From the NCBI GenBank assembly GCA_041871065.1, contig CP168942.1, forward strand, positions 1,396,501 to 1,460,500: DNA of 64,000 bases. The letters run 5' to 3'. Both the position numbers and the translations under genes were made by a program. The notes beneath the pieces are model-generated. The model saw nothing but the letters and a program-made list of their open reading frames with translations. It was not told the DNA's origin and did not search any database. Positions 56,250 to 64,000 of this stretch are shown here, piece after piece (the stretch's first letter is position 1; each line of letters opens with the position of its first letter). The stretch comes from Weissella confusa (GTDB lineage: Bacteria; Bacillota; Bacilli; Lactobacillales; Lactobacillaceae).

Positions 56250-57396
56250 TCTTGGTCACCACCAAACTATCAGCTGTCGTCGTCGCAATACTGAACTGCG
56301 TCAATGGAATATCGGTCATTGATTGGGAAGCTGCTTTCGTGCCAATCTTGACACTGGCTACAACAATTCCGTTCACATTGTCATAAATGTACTTGTACAA
56401 GTATGAGAAGCGAACAGTTCCACCCATTGGAACGCTGCCAAGATAGTCGTTCACAGCCTTCTTAACTTGATCAACACCGTCAATTTCGAAGTCGTTATTA
56501 GTCGTAACGTCAACAGTCACGAAAATCGTTTCCTTAGTAGCATAATCGAACGCGACTACATTACCGGAAAAGCCAGCAGCGTCAGTCATTGTCTCTGTAT
56601 GGCTGCCGACCATTAATATACCCGCCGAAACGGAATTGAACAGCGCATCTGCAATCTTCATTTCTTCACCACCATCAACATAGACGTGAATTGTCTTAGC
56701 TGGGTTGCCGTATGAATCGACTGCCATTGTATTGTTCGTAACAACTTGAACACTCTTAACCCCTGGAACTTCCATAACGGCGGAAATTACACCATTGACT
56801 GGGCTAGATGGCTTGGTATCATTGGCCAATCGAACACGATGCGCCAGTTCAGCATCCGTTTCGATATTTGCACCATTTTCCACGGCTTGTGGGTTAGTAA
56901 CAGTGAAAATATCAGACGTTGGTTCAACCTGAGAAGTGATTGCATTGGCCGGTACGTTGTATTGCGCCCCGGTTTCCATTGCATACGCCGTTCCAGCCCC
57001 TGTTCCTGACGCAGATAACAGTACATCAGAACCTAACTGGTAGATTTTTCCGTCAGTCGTTTTGAACATTTTCCCAGCCAGAATGACAAAACCAGGCGTA
57101 CCAGTAAACGACAAGTCAACAATTGCTTGCTCGGCTGGATTGCGATACAAGCCAAAGTTAGAAGCAATCTTATCCAACGAAACACCGGTTGCTGTGCTCA
57201 AATACTGACTGTTATAGACCTTTTCAGCAAGCTTATAAATCAAGTCCAAAAAGAACGCCATCAGACGGATTAAGACACCAGCGACAGAGTGCGCAGATGT
57301 GTCGGAATCAGAACCAAACAGCTCTTGCCACTTGGCAGTCAAATCAACAACGATTGTTTCGTATTGTGGCCGTGTGAAGCCATTACTATCCAACAT
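56239..57396 (-). CDS. Baseplate J-like protein
   Basis: A 385-residue wedge protein of contractile-tail phages (gpJ/XkdT type). N-terminal helices (1-60) lead to the conserved AEQAIVDLSFTGTPG, NVPANAIT and EVPGVKSVQVV segments, then a C-terminal gp6-like domain (VNDYLGSVPMGGTVRFSYL). GGAGG lies upstream of its ATG. Its presence argues for a myovirus-type (contractile) tail or tailocin. Confidence 0.92.
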   Translation of the reverse strand: MLDSNGFTRPQYETIVVDLTAKWQELFGSDSDTSAHSVAGVLIRLMAFFLDLIYKLAEKVYNSQYLSTATGVSLDKIASNFGLYRNPAEQAIVDLSFTGTPGFVILAGKMFKTTDGKIYQLGSDVLLSASGTGAGTAYAMETGAQYNVPANAITSQVEPTSDIFTVTNPQAVENGANIETDAELAHRVRLANDTKPSSPVNGVISAVMEVPGVKSVQVVTNNTMAVDSYGNPAKTIHVYVDGGEEMKIADALFNSVSAGILMVGSHTETMTDAAGFSGNVVAFDYATKETIFVTVDVTTNNDFEIDGVDQVKKAVNDYLGSVPMGGTVRFSYLYKYIYDNVNGIVVASVKIGTKAASQSMTDIPLTQFSIATTTADSLVVTKNGK

Positions 57397-57733
57397 CCAA
57401 AATCACCTCCGTAGTTTTTTGTTCACCATCAATAACTAAATCAAGTTTGATGTTTGCAACTCGCGCTGATAAATCAGCTGTAATTACTACATCGTTCACT
57501 GCATCAATTCGTGGCTCTTGTGTCAAAGCATCACGAATAGCCGTGACAGCATAGCGTTCATTGTATTGCTTACCAATCAAGTCACTGGTATCAAGCCCCA
57601 TTTCAGCGTCGCCAATGAATGAGCCTAAGCTTGTTTCCAAAATAATCCTGATTGATTGCATAACTTCTTGATCAGCATCAATTGCGTGTGCGAAGTTGAT
57701 ATCGCCATCTTCTGCTAACAAAATATCTCGCAT
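57386..57733 (-). CDS. GPW/gp25-like baseplate protein (XkdS/DUF2634)
   Basis: A 115-residue baseplate wedge protein (SIRIILETSLGSFIGDAEMGL, DALTQEPRIDAVNDVVI) with the small alpha/beta lysozyme-like gp25 pattern. It lies immediately upstream of baseplate J, the canonical gp25-J pairing. Confidence 0.87.
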   Translation of the reverse strand: MRDILLAEDGDINFAHAIDADQEVMQSIRIILETSLGSFIGDAEMGLDTSDLIGKQYNERYAVTAIRDALTQEPRIDAVNDVVITADLSARVANIKLDLVIDGEQKTTEVILDVG

Positions 57734-58092
57734 TAGTACACCTCGATAATGAATGCATCATTAAGACTGTGCATTCTAGTATTTGACAACGGAAACTCAT
57801 CATTGCTGCCGTTGAAAGCGGCAATCGATCTGTCAATGAACAGTATCACGACCACGTCACCAACATGGACTTCATCACGCAACATTCGCCCAATATGCAC
57901 ACCAACAAGTGGTGCGCGGCTATTTCCGTCACTCTTCATAGCTAATGGCTGGACTTGAGCCTTTTTGCCGTCAGCATAGATACGGTCCACACGACCCAAC
58001 TGGGCGACATTGATATTAGCAGAAATATTGTCAGGCAAAATATGCGTGAAGAACTCCACGTCATTGTTGTTTTTCTTAGCTTTTTTAGCCAT
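57733..58092 (-). CDS. Baseplate spike/puncturing protein (XkdR/Gp138-like)
   Basis: A 119-residue protein starting with a basic head (MAKKAKKNNN), then an OB-fold-like beta region (INVAQLGRVDRIYADGKKAQVQPL, LRDEVHVGDVVVILFID). By position (between the hub and gp25) and fold pattern it is the small spike tip of the baseplate; the family could be DUF2577 or Gp138 N-terminal. No metal-binding HxH tip is seen. Confidence 0.72.
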   Translation of the reverse strand: MAKKAKKNNNDVEFFTHILPDNISANINVAQLGRVDRIYADGKKAQVQPLAMKSDGNSRAPLVGVHIGRMLRDEVHVGDVVVILFIDRSIAAFNGSNDEFPLSNTRMHSLNDAFIIEVY

Positions 58093-58955
58093 TACTTCAC
58101 CCCAATTTCAATTGATGTAGTCGGACTGGTTCCGTCAAATGCATGTTCACCACTTATCACAGTTCCCGTAATGTTAACGAACATACTTTGAATGTGGACA
58201 TACTCACCAGTAGTAATTCGATAATTTAACAGACTCTCTGCTGAATATTGGTAGCGACCCATTCCGTCATCATCTTCATCCTTAACCCAGTCTTCATCTC
58301 GTCGCTCCATTGTTGGTGACGAAATCAAACCAGAACCATTGTTTAACTCAGCAGTACCGGTGTTGTTGTCGTCGTACATGTAACGCAATGTCAATTGTCC
58401 ACGTCGATAGAACAAAGCTGAATGCGTGTCGCCAGCAATCTCTGCTAGTGCATCTAACGGTGAGCCGTCGACGGTATATCCTTCTGAATAGACATGATCC
58501 TCACGCATTGAAACTTTGTTCAGATTAATACCAGAAACACTGACAATCTTGTCAATTATTGTTGAAGCTGCCGTTCCTTCACCAAACGTCAATGATACGT
58601 CCGGTAGCTTGCGATAATCAGTTCCTTCTACGACTCGTAATGTGTACTTATGGTCACCGCCTTCTAGCGTTGGCACTGTCGTTTTATAGATAAATCCATC
58701 AAACAAAATACCGGTATCACCGCTATAACCGGCAATCACTTGTACTCGGTCACCTTCGTGAACACGATTAAAGCTAATTTGTGACATATTCCAAATGACG
58801 ATTTCACCGACGCTCTGGTCGTTGGTGTTATCAAATGGAATATTAAATTCAATGTCCATGCTGTCGTTTGATTTTCGGTGATGGTATATGAGTTGTCCGG
58901 AGTCAGTCCAGATACTCAATTGAATTTCAAAATTGTATTGCACTGCATCTGCCAT
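58092..58955 (-). CDS. Baseplate hub protein (XkdQ/gp27-like)
   Basis: A 287-residue beta-rich protein with features of the hub family: IVIWNMSQISF (about 53-63), VIAGYSGDTGILFDGFIY (about 74-91) and LTLRYMYDD. It forms the ring above the spike at the tail tip. Base-sharing stop-starts with both neighbours. Confidence 0.82.
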   Translation of the reverse strand: MADAVQYNFEIQLSIWTDSGQLIYHHRKSNDSMDIEFNIPFDNTNDQSVGEIVIWNMSQISFNRVHEGDRVQVIAGYSGDTGILFDGFIYKTTVPTLEGGDHKYTLRVVEGTDYRKLPDVSLTFGEGTAASTIIDKIVSVSGINLNKVSMREDHVYSEGYTVDGSPLDALAEIAGDTHSALFYRRGQLTLRYMYDDNNTGTAELNNGSGLISSPTMERRDEDWVKDEDDDGMGRYQYSAESLLNYRITTGEYVHIQSMFVNITGTVISGEHAFDGTSPTTSIEIGVK

Positions 58956-59296
58956 TACATCAGCTCCCCATCATCTTCTAAAGTCATCAGATACAGAAAA
59001 ACGGTCTTTCCGAAATTATCCGGAGAGACCGTTGTTTCTTTCTGTGATTCATCAAACGGCATGATATCGACTGCCGGTATTGCTGGGTTAGTATAGTCAG
59101 CCCACAAGCGACGCCCATAAACTAACTTCTCGCCCAAAACAATTGGCACCATTGAATTGTCATACAAATCGACTGTGTAGAATTCACCATAATCATTGTA
59201 ATTAAATTGTAGATAGACGTTGACACCACCTAATTCGATTTCAAAAATCTCAGGCAGCTGTGCAACGTTTACGTCAATATATGCTCGTAATGCCAT
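58955..59296 (-). CDS. Phage baseplate plug-like protein (113 aa)
   Basis: A 113-residue beta-rich protein (FEIELGGVNVYLQFNYND, DLYDNSMVPIVLGEKLVYG) resembling small baseplate plug proteins of Firmicutes phages. The ATG at 59296 shares a base with the preceding stop (TAATG), so the longer open frame from 59353 is not used. Confidence 0.78.
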   Translation of the reverse strand: MALRAYIDVNVAQLPEIFEIELGGVNVYLQFNYNDYGEFYTVDLYDNSMVPIVLGEKLVYGRRLWADYTNPAIPAVDIMPFDESQKETTVSPDNFGKTVFLYLMTLEDDGELM

Positions 59297-59856
59297 TACT
59301 TCACCCTTGCCCTTGCTCCAATTGGGATGAAACGGTCGGGCCAACCATTCCAAGCTCTTAGCTGATCAATAGACGTACCATATTGAACCCACCAGCCCCA
59401 ATAAGTATTACCAGCAACAACCGTAACGTACACACCAGGCGGTGGCGTTGCTTGCTTCTTACCGGCATTAACATTCTTATTCCAGGTAACCTTAACCGTT
59501 CTGACCCAAGTCAAGTCTACAGAAAACTTGATAGCGTTCTGATATCCACCATCTTCGTAGTCTTTGGTCAGATTACTCATCAGCATACTGTTATGCCGAA
59601 TAGCACCAGAATAGCTGAGCAACGTACCGTTCTGCGACCAATCAAGCAACTGTTGATAATTCGCATCAATGTCTGACTGATTATTACCAGTTATCCACCC
59701 ACTGAACCTGAAGTTCTTGCTCTGCATCTGTGAATGGTCAGTGATCGGCGAACCATCTTCGACCGGATGTGTTGCGACATCAATATTCACGTCTTCGTGC
59801 TCTGTTAATGAAAACACGTCAACAGAATGACCATTACTGTCATTGAATTTGGCCAT
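59296..59856 (-). CDS. LysM-containing baseplate/distal tail protein (XkdP-like)
   Basis: A 186-residue protein whose N-terminal part (1-125, EDVNIDVATHPVEDGSPITDH, KNFRFSGWITG) resembles a distal-tail or gp53 wedge domain. Its C-terminus (about 140-186, YVTVVAGNTYWGWWVQYGTS...WPDRFIPIGARARV) is a LysM module that binds peptidoglycan. It lies between the tape measure gene and the baseplate genes, as xkdP does in PBSX. Confidence 0.85.
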   Translation of the reverse strand: MAKFNDSNGHSVDVFSLTEHEDVNIDVATHPVEDGSPITDHSQMQSKNFRFSGWITGNNQSDIDANYQQLLDWSQNGTLLSYSGAIRHNSMLMSNLTKDYEDGGYQNAIKFSVDLTWVRTVKVTWNKNVNAGKKQATPPPGVYVTVVAGNTYWGWWVQYGTSIDQLRAWNGWPDRFIPIGARARVK

Positions 59857-59868
59857 CTAAGCACCTCC

Positions 59869-62800
59869 TTAAATATTCGCCTGTGGCATGATTGCAATAA
59901 ACTTTTCACCAATTGTATTGGCAATCGCATTAGCGTCAGCAGCACTCGCGTTTCCTTGAATGGTAACGTTAATTTGAATAGTCGGGTTGCTACTGCTCTT
60001 TTGTGGCGCAAACGCATTCTTAGCACCATCAGTACCATTGGCATATCGTGGGAACAGCTTCTTAGTCGAATTACCATCTAGGACTTGCGTACCAGCTGGC
60101 AAAACCGTGTTCAAATTGCGCTGGTTTGGGAATAAGCCCATCAAACCGTTTGGCAACATGAACGCTTCACGCCAGTTTGAACCGCCAGCGTCATTGACAA
60201 GCGCCATACCACCACGGTGTCCGCCGGCAGTAGTTCCATTTGCATAATGTGGGACAAAGGCTTGTGAGAACGCACGCTTAGCCCCTGGAGTACCAGTTGC
60301 CAGCTTGTTAGCACCCTTACCCTTGACGTTAGCTGTAATGGTAACAGTCTTAGACTTCAAAGAATTAATTGCCGATTGAAGCGTTTTGACCTTTGAAGCA
60401 GCAGAAGCAGCAGCCGTACCAATCTTAGCCAATGATGATGAAATAGCTGACGCCTTTGAAGACGCCGTTGATACCATCCTGCTCATTTGACTAGAGAATG
60501 AAGAAGCGGCCTTTGAGATACCTGACTTAATCGTTGAACTCCACTTGCTTGCACCTGACTTAATCGTGCTGTTTACACGGTTCATTCCAGACTTGGCTTG
60601 TGAATTCAGAGAATTAAATCCTGACTCAGCACCCTTGAACTTAAAGGCATTCTTTCCTGAATTTTGAATCTTCCTAGATCCAGACTTCACGGTTGAATTT
60701 ACCTTGTTCATGCCAGACTTTGCTTGTGAGTTAAGCTTATTAAAGCCTGACGCAGAACTCTTAAACTTGAACATATTCTTGCCAGAGTTCTGGATTTTCT
60801 TAGAACCGGACTTGATGGTCTTGTTGACCTTGTTAGTTCCAGACTTGGCATCAGAATTCAATTTGTTGAAACCTGACTTACTCGTCTTGAACTTGAAAGC
60901 ATTCTTACCCGAGTTCTGAATCTTCTTTGAGCCGGACTTAACTGTCTTGTTGGCCTTATTCATGCCCGACTTCGCCGTCGAATTCACTTTATCAAGTGAC
61001 TTCTTGGCATTCTTGTCCGCCTTAGAATTCTTACCAACACCGTCCAATGCCTTATTGAATGCCTTTGATTGTTTCTTCAAGTCATTTGTAGACTTCTTAG
61101 CAGCCCTGCTTGAAGCCTTTGAACCGTTGGAAGACTTCTTTTTAGCACTGTTTGACTTCTTTGAAGCCTTTTCAGTCTGTGCAGCAACCTTAGCCATTTG
61201 GCGCTGGTGCTTTTGGGCTGCCTTGTAATTGGCGTCCATGTCCTTTTGAGCCTTGCTCTTACCGCTTGACTTCTTAGTCTTCGAAACGTTTTGATTTCGC
61301 CAATTATCCTTGTCCAGCTTGACGTTTTTCTTGCGTGCATCCTTCCAACGCTTGTCGTTTAACTTCTTAGTTTCACGGCCAGTTGCGTCTTCGTCACCCT
61401 TCTTAATGCCATTTTGCTTATTAAGTTGAGCTTGATACTTGCGAATACCGTCGGCGTCACCGTTTTCGATTGCTTCTTGCATTCGCATTGCTGAAAGTTG
61501 CTTTGACTTGGACTTCGACTTGCTGCCCTTAGAGATTTGTGAGTACAACTCATTGGCATTCATCTTGTCATAGCCGTATTGCTGCATATTTGAAGCAAAA
61601 TCTTGCTTCTCCTTCGTAGCTTGGGCAGCTGCTTGAGCTTTAGCAATCGCACTAGCCTTCTTTTGGGCTTTGGTTGCCTTTGACTCCGGCTCCTTAGTTC
61701 CACCGAACATAGAACCAATCCATGATCCAGCCTTACCACCAAGCCAGCCACCAGCCATTGAACCACCAATCGTACCAAGAGGGCCTAAGAATGAACCCAA
61801 TGCTCCACCAACAGTTGCACCGACACCAGTTCCAACACCTTGACCAACACCCTTGTGACGGGCTAACGATCCGGCCTTTGTGCTTGCCATTGTTGTCATA
61901 ACATCAACGCCAGCAAACAAACCGTTCATCAAAGGCATACCCTTGCCTAAGAACTTACCAACTGATGAAAGCCCTTTGGCTGCTGTTGCTAGTGCCCCGC
62001 CAAACTTCGTAGCCTGTACTGCGGTTCCTGCTGAACCGATACCAGATAGCAACTTTCCAGCTGTTGACTTAAAGAAACCTGTATTACGAGCTAATCGTCC
62101 GGCCTCACCAGCTGCGGTCAATCCTTGTAGTGATGCGCCCTTTGCGCTCAAGCGAGAAAACAGCCCGCCAGCCGCTTTTGCTTCAGCTTGAGCTGCCAAG
62201 CGTTCTGAACGTGTATTAAATTGTCCAGCACCGTTTGCTGAGGCACCGCCTACGCCACCAGCACCATTCATTCCACTGGTACCAGTAAACCGACCAACAG
62301 CACTGCTAAACACGCTCGTAGCCTTGCTAAATACGCTATCGCTAGAACTGCGTGCCTTTGATAATCCAGGAATTATGCTAGAAAGGCCCTTGATACTATC
62401 ACCAATCAGCCCCGCCCCACCTTTGAGCACCTTAAACGCAGCACCCGCTGTTAGCGCAACACCTACAAAGCGACCAACTGTGCTGATCACATCAGAAAGT
62501 TTTTTCTGCGAACCTTCAGGAAGCATTTTGCCAATGCTTGACCCAACGCTCTTAATGCCATCAATACCCTTTTTGATTACCGCAAAGGTATCTTTGACAC
62601 CGCCCCAAGCACCGCCGCTAAACGTTTTGACGTAAGGCGCAATAATTCTGGCACCTTCACCAATTCCATTAGCTACGCCAACCAGCGAATCCGTTATGCG
62701 CTTTGAATTAGACTTCAGCTTATCAATATCCGTGAAACTACCTGAAAGTTTTCCTAGGATATTCTTGAATGCGCCACCCTTAGCAATACCGTCAGAGAAA

Positions 62801-63951
62801 CCTTGCATGATTTCAGACAGCATGTAGCCACCAGCAGCCTTACCAGAACGCAAGACACCAGGTAGCGTTGAATTGAAGCGTTCTGACGCCTTAGAGATAC
62901 CACCAGAATTACCATATCGATCAATTCCACGGTATGCGGTTTGCGCAGATACAGCGCCCCAATCATAGCCCGTACCAGTTTTGTTCAAACCAAGCTCATG
63001 ACCAGTTTCACGCTTGTACTCTTTACGAATAGCACGGGTAATTTTACCGTCGACCAGGTTCAATGACTTGGCAATTGCCCCGTTCATCTTACCCATATCA
63101 CCGGTATTACCGATAGCCGTCTTAAGCATTTCCATTTCACGTTGGTTAAGCGCATTGGCGTCTTGGATGTTGAACACACCTTTCAACAACTTTTGCGTCT
63201 TGCCAACACTTCCAGAATACTCACCGGCATCTGAAGAATAGATTTGCTTTGCGAAACCATTAGCCTCTGTGTAGTCATTACCAGCGAGAATTGCTGTTCG
63301 CATTGTGGCATCACTTGCACGCTTAGCCTGCACGGTCAGTTCAGAACCTTTCACATTCTTGTGTGCGTCTTGGATAGAAGTCGCCCACATAGCTTGGCCT
63401 GATTGACGTTCTTTCAACGTTTCCCAACCAGTGTTGACCATGCCCTTAACACCATCAGCAAGCCCCATAACGGCAGTTGCGCCCAACATACCAACTGAGA
63501 ACATGGCAGTTGCTTCTTTGAATGAGTCTTTCAGCTTTTGACCGGTTTTACTCATTTCGGCAGCCTGTTTCTGTGCAGCTTGTGCGCCACTCGAAGCAGA
63601 CTGTTTTTGCGCATTGGCTGCGCTTTTAGCAGCCGATTCAAGTTTCTTGTATGACTCGGTTGCCCGATTAATGTCATCAATCTGCCCCTTGAATTGGTTA
63701 CCACCAGAAGTCGACGTCTTCATTGCCGCTTCTGTTTTTTCACTCATAGCGCGCAACTTCTCTAATGAATCAGTTGCACGCTTAGCACCATCTGAATAAC
63801 CGTTGAATGAGTTACCAGACACCTTGCCAGAAAAGCCAGACAAACCTTGAGCAGCTTCTTTCAGCTCTCGTATGGCAGCACTGGCTTTCTTCAAGTCATC
63901 AATACCAGAGACGTTCATCTCCGTCTTGATTGTTGTTGAATATTCACCCAT
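59869..63951 (-). CDS. Phage tail tape measure protein
   Basis: A 1360-residue tape measure that sets tail length and helps DNA passage. The N-terminal third is helical coiled coil (EMNVSGIDDLKKASAAIREL). Gly-rich hydrophobic stretches follow in the middle (about 725-760, GTGVGATVGGALGSFLGPLG), then a Lys/Ser-rich zone (about 850-1020) and three and a half 42-residue repeats (about 1000-1125, SGSKKIQNSGKNAFKFK). The C-terminus reads NPTIQINVTIQGNASAADANA, as in many tape measures. The ATG shares a base with the previous stop. Confidence 0.93.
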   Translation of the reverse strand: MGEYSTTIKTEMNVSGIDDLKKASAAIRELKEAAQGLSGFSGKVSGNSFNGYSDGAKRATDSLEKLRAMSEKTEAAMKTSTSGGNQFKGQIDDINRATESYKKLESAAKSAANAQKQSASSGAQAAQKQAAEMSKTGQKLKDSFKEATAMFSVGMLGATAVMGLADGVKGMVNTGWETLKERQSGQAMWATSIQDAHKNVKGSELTVQAKRASDATMRTAILAGNDYTEANGFAKQIYSSDAGEYSGSVGKTQKLLKGVFNIQDANALNQREMEMLKTAIGNTGDMGKMNGAIAKSLNLVDGKITRAIRKEYKRETGHELGLNKTGTGYDWGAVSAQTAYRGIDRYGNSGGISKASERFNSTLPGVLRSGKAAGGYMLSEIMQGFSDGIAKGGAFKNILGKLSGSFTDIDKLKSNSKRITDSLVGVANGIGEGARIIAPYVKTFSGGAWGGVKDTFAVIKKGIDGIKSVGSSIGKMLPEGSQKKLSDVISTVGRFVGVALTAGAAFKVLKGGAGLIGDSIKGLSSIIPGLSKARSSSDSVFSKATSVFSSAVGRFTGTSGMNGAGGVGGASANGAGQFNTRSERLAAQAEAKAAGGLFSRLSAKGASLQGLTAAGEAGRLARNTGFFKSTAGKLLSGIGSAGTAVQATKFGGALATAAKGLSSVGKFLGKGMPLMNGLFAGVDVMTTMASTKAGSLARHKGVGQGVGTGVGATVGGALGSFLGPLGTIGGSMAGGWLGGKAGSWIGSMFGGTKEPESKATKAQKKASAIAKAQAAAQATKEKQDFASNMQQYGYDKMNANELYSQISKGSKSKSKSKQLSAMRMQEAIENGDADGIRKYQAQLNKQNGIKKGDEDATGRETKKLNDKRWKDARKKNVKLDKDNWRNQNVSKTKKSSGKSKAQKDMDANYKAAQKHQRQMAKVAAQTEKASKKSNSAKKKSSNGSKASSRAAKKSTNDLKKQSKAFNKALDGVGKNSKADKNAKKSLDKVNSTAKSGMNKANKTVKSGSKKIQNSGKNAFKFKTSKSGFNKLNSDAKSGTNKVNKTIKSGSKKIQNSGKNMFKFKSSASGFNKLNSQAKSGMNKVNSTVKSGSRKIQNSGKNAFKFKGAESGFNSLNSQAKSGMNRVNSTIKSGASKWSSTIKSGISKAASSFSSQMSRMVSTASSKASAISSSLAKIGTAAASAASKVKTLQSAINSLKSKTVTITANVKGKGANKLATGTPGAKRAFSQAFVPHYANGTTAGGHRGGMALVNDAGGSNWREAFMLPNGLMGLFPNQRNLNTVLPAGTQVLDGNSTKKLFPRYANGTDGAKNAFAPQKSSSNPTIQINVTIQGNASAADANAIANTIGEKFIAIMPQANI
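60575..60972 (-). repeat. 126-bp in-frame repeats in the tape measure gene
   Basis: Three full 42-codon units (AKSGMNKxNxTVKSGSxKIQ then NSGKNAFKFKxxxSGFNxLNS) and a partial fourth, each keeping the frame. Unit loss or gain would change protein length in 42-residue steps. Confidence 0.85.
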
Positions 63952-64000
63952 TACTCTTCACCACCCAAACCAAAAGGACCGCTCACATAAGCTTGTTTCT
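63951..64000 (-). CDS. Partial phage gene upstream of the tape measure (C-terminus only)
   Basis: The last 15 codons (KQAYVSGPFGLGGEE-stop) of an upstream gene run off the right edge. Its TAA shares a base with the tape measure ATG. By position it should be the tail assembly chaperone (XkdN position); too little is visible to confirm. Confidence 0.6.
   Translation of the reverse strand, partial: KQAYVSGPFGLGGEE

Overview
The window looks like a chromosomal segment of a low-to-moderate GC lactic acid bacterium. The order era-dgkA-ybeY-phoH-yqeY-rpsU, the hisS-aspS operon behind a T-box, CcpA with cre sites, mecA/spx, a mevalonate-pathway HMG-CoA synthase, and WxL/DUF916 surface genes all point to Lactobacillales. 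The protein flavour is closest to the Leuconostoc/Weissella branch of Lactobacillaceae. Weissella is my best guess, from general knowledge only; no search was possible.

Layout. 1-4.1 kb: housekeeping operon read leftward (era, dgkA, ybeY, phoH, yqeY, rpsU) plus a YitT-type membrane protein. 4.2-6.2 kb: a secreted repeat protein whose membrane anchor is cut off by an in-frame TAA. 6.4-14.6 kb: aspS and hisS under one T-box leader, a cell-wall amidase, a nucleoside deoxyribosyltransferase, mvaS, coaBC and two small unknowns. 14.7-29.9 kb: a cell-surface island with a giant lectin/mucin-binding/helical-repeat adhesin broken into three reading frames, a WxL-interacting protein, a WxL protein, a WxL-like beta-helix protein, an Mga-like regulator, and a further membrane-anchored secreted protein. 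Three tRNA-Glu genes and one tRNA-Ser lie inside this island. 30-39.8 kb: an MFS transporter, an NTF2-like protein, pepQ and ccpA, YtxH- and DUF948-type envelope-stress-like proteins, an aquaglyceroporin, pepF and coiA. 39.9-45.0 kb: a cellobiose-type PTS operon (two 6-phospho-beta-glucosidases plus IIB, IIA and IIC) under CcpA cre control. 45.4-46.0 kb: a GC-rich gene-free stretch with nested long-range helices, which I interpret as a large structured noncoding RNA. 46.0-50.1 kb: mecA, spx, a telA/xpaC pair and psiE. 50.2-64 kb: the lysis and tail/baseplate end of a prophage with a PBSX-like gene order (tail-tape measure, LysM/Dit-like protein, baseplate plug, hub, spike, gp25-like protein, baseplate J, tail protein I, tail fibre, XhlA, holin, secreted GH25 endolysin). 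It ends in an oppositely oriented possible lysogeny 'moron' gene.

How the parts work together. The left block serves ribosome maturation and translation (Era, YbeY, S21, AspS, HisS). The T-box should raise AspRS and HisRS together when their tRNAs are uncharged. CcpA should repress its own gene and the beta-glucoside operon. The surface island is a host- or polymer-contact system, with the WxL proteins docked through the WxL-interacting protein and probably controlled by the adjacent Mga-like regulator.

The most unusual item is the structured RNA at about 45.39-46.04 kb. It has seven or more mutually compatible helices, including one of 27 bp. Its two non-Watson-Crick wobble positions are G-U only when read on the + strand. 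Its size class recalls the ornate large RNAs ROOL and GOLLD, but I could not test identity.
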